DNA of 64,000 nt from JBGAPI01 sp044221335 (lineage in GTDB: Bacteria; Pseudomonadota; Gammaproteobacteria; Xanthomonadales; Ahniellaceae). The notes under the pieces are model-generated. The model was not told the origin of the DNA. It did no database searches and was given only the letters and a program-made list of their open reading frames with translations. Below are positions 62,799-64,000 of the stretch, piece after piece (within the stretch, counting starts at the first letter, position 1; each line of letters begins with the position of its first letter). The position numbers and the translations under genes were made by a program. The DNA is taken from the NCBI GenBank assembly GCA_044221335.1, contig JBGAPI010000024.1, forward strand, positions 1 through 64,000. The letters run 5' to 3'.

Positions 62799-64000
62799 CT
62801 ACAGCCCGATCGCCAGCAGCGTCCCTTGCTCGATCGCCCGCTTCGCATCCAATTCGGCGGCCACGTCGGCGCCGCCGATCAGGTGGGACTTGATGCCCTT
62901 GGCGGTGAGGGCGTCGGCCAGTTCGCGGTTGGGCTCCTGGCCGGCGCAGAGGATCACGTTGTCGACCTCGAGCGTGCGCGGCTTGCCGTCGATCGCGATG
63001 TGCAGCCCGGCGTCGTCGATCTTCCGGTACTCGACGCCGCCGATCATCTCGACCCGCTTCATCTTCAGCGTGGTGCGATGCACCCAGCCGCTGGTCTTGT
63101 TGAGGCGCTCGCCGAGCTTGCCTTCCGTGCGCTGCAGCAGGAACACCTGGCGCACCGGCGGCTCCGGCGCCGGCTGCACGCCGTCGATGCCGCCGCGCAC
63201 CGCGAGCGTCGGGTCGATGCCCCATTCCTTCAGCCACAGGCCGCGATCGAGGGTCGGCGAGTGTCCCTCGTGGACCAGGAACTCGGCCATGTCGAAGCCG
63301 ATGCCGCCGGCGCCGACGATCGCGACCCGCTTGCCGACCGCGCGGTCGTCGCGCAGCACGTCGAGGTAGGACAGCACCTTCGGGTGGTCCGAGCCCTCGA
63401 TCTTCGGGCTGCGCGGGTGCACGCCGGTGGCGATCACCACGTCATCGAATTTCGCCGCCGCAAGGTCGTCGGCCGTGGCGCGCGTCGACAGCTTCACCTC
63501 CACGCCGGTCACCTCGAGCTGACGGGCGAAGTAGCGCAGCGTCTCCTCGAACTCCTCCTTGCCGGGGATGCGCTTCGCGAGATTGAACTGGCCGCCGATC
63601 CGGGCCGCGGCGTCGTACAACGTCACCGCGTGGCCGCGCTCCGCCAGCGTGGTCGCGCAGGCGAGACCGGCCGGGCCGGCGCCGACCACGGCGACGCGCT
63701 TCTTCGCAGCCGTCGGCCGGACGACGATCTCGGTCTCGCGGCACGCGCGCGGATTGACCAGGCACGAGGCCTTGCGGTTCTCGAACACGTGGTCGAGGCA
63801 CGCCTGGTTGCAGGCGATGCAGGTGTTGATCTCGTCGCGGCGGCCGCTCGCGGCCTTCTTCACCCAGTCGGCGTCGGCGAGCAGAGGGCGCGCCATTGAG
63901 ACCATGTCCGCATCGCCGTCGGCGAGGATCTTCTCCGCCACCTCCGGCATGTTGATCCGGTTGGTGGTGCACAGCGGGATCGCCACTTCGCCCTTCATCT
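62799..64000 (-). CDS. fadH: 2,4-dienoyl-CoA reductase (FadH) / old yellow enzyme-type, N-terminus outside the window
   Basis: About 400 C-terminal residues; the frame runs off the right edge. It includes the end of the FMN barrel (MVSMARPLLADADWVKKA), the [4Fe-4S] cysteines (CIACNQACLDH...SCLVNP), an FAD fold (VVGAGPAGLACATTLAERGH) and an NADPH fold (VGAGGIGFDMAEFL). E. coli FadH of this layout (672 residues) reduces 2,4-dienoyl-CoA in beta-oxidation of unsaturated fatty acids. Other members of the family cannot be excluded. The stop TAG lies in a GGCGGCGCTCGCGCCGCC repeat. Confidence 0.92.
   Translation of the reverse strand, partial: MKGEVAIPLCTTNRINMPEVAEKILADGDADMVSMARPLLADADWVKKAASGRRDEINTCIACNQACLDHVFENRKASCLVNPRACRETEIVVRPTAAKKRVAVVGAGPAGLACATTLAERGHAVTLYDAAARIGGQFNLAKRIPGKEEFEETLRYFARQLEVTGVEVKLSTRATADDLAAAKFDDVVIATGVHPRSPKIEGSDHPKVLSYLDVLRDDRAVGKRVAIVGAGGIGFDMAEFLVHEGHSPTLDRGLWLKEWGIDPTLAVRGGIDGVQPAPEPPVRQVFLLQRTEGKLGERLNKTSGWVHRTTLKMKRVEMIGGVEYRKIDDAGLHIAIDGKPRTLEVDNVILCAGQEPNRELADALTAKGIKSHLIGGADVAAELDAKRAIEQGTLLAIGL

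Overview
The window looks like ordinary chromosome from a high-GC gammaproteobacterium. It most resembles the Xanthomonadales (Lysobacter/Rhodanobacter/Dokdonella type). This placement is an inference from gene content: rpoZ next to spoT, trpF-trpB-trpA, thiS-thiG-trmB, serC...pheA-hisC-aroA, gcvR divergent from dapA followed by a bamC-like gene, and YajQ. Two other hints are secreted proteins with a short FxDSF motif and an abundance of small palindromic intergenic repeats. I saw no tRNA, rRNA, CRISPR array, phage or conjugative module.

Layout. 1-7100: tail of an OmpA-like protein, an exported S9 peptidase, a lone DmsC-like membrane anchor, a transmembrane Ser/Thr kinase, YajQ and a SleB-like cell-wall hydrolase. 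7400-11300: a perfect 38-bp palindrome, rpoZ, a terminator, spoT and a membrane-anchored unknown. 11460-14500: trpF, trpB and trpA on the minus strand, separated by repeats. 14900-21000: an SRPBCC protein, then a compact gliding-type ABC exporter operon (ATPase, permease, GldG-like protein, DUF4340 protein). 21000-27600: Rieske protein, an AraC/alkyltransferase fusion, an EamA transporter, a NarL-type two-component system, and a three-gene overlapping cassette (GNAT, HExxH protein, membrane protein). 27700-35900: secreted beta-propeller protein, a frameshifted CadC-like regulator, a small Cys protein, an SLC13 transporter, a hydrolase and trmB. 36000-44400: thiG and thiS, then serC, a serA-like gene, a lipoprotein, pheA, hisC and aroA. 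44400-46630: inverted arrays of a 70-bp repeat with a decayed IS110/IS1111 element inserted in one unit. 46630-56900: a giant subtilase with DUF11-like repeats and a sorting tail, a DUF2333 protein, an esterase, a GNAT, a small membrane protein and a beta-helix protein. 56990-64000: PIN-PhoH, GcvR, dapA, bamC-like, a SpoIIE-type phosphatase and the C-terminal part of FadH.

The most distinctive signal is not a gene. At least eight genes end on a TAG that is also the first triplet of a palindromic intergenic repeat, so the repeats abut coding sequences to the base. Other points worth following are the overlapping GNAT/HExxH/membrane cassette, the IS inserted inside a repeat unit, the frameshifted CadC-like sensor and the orphan DmsC.
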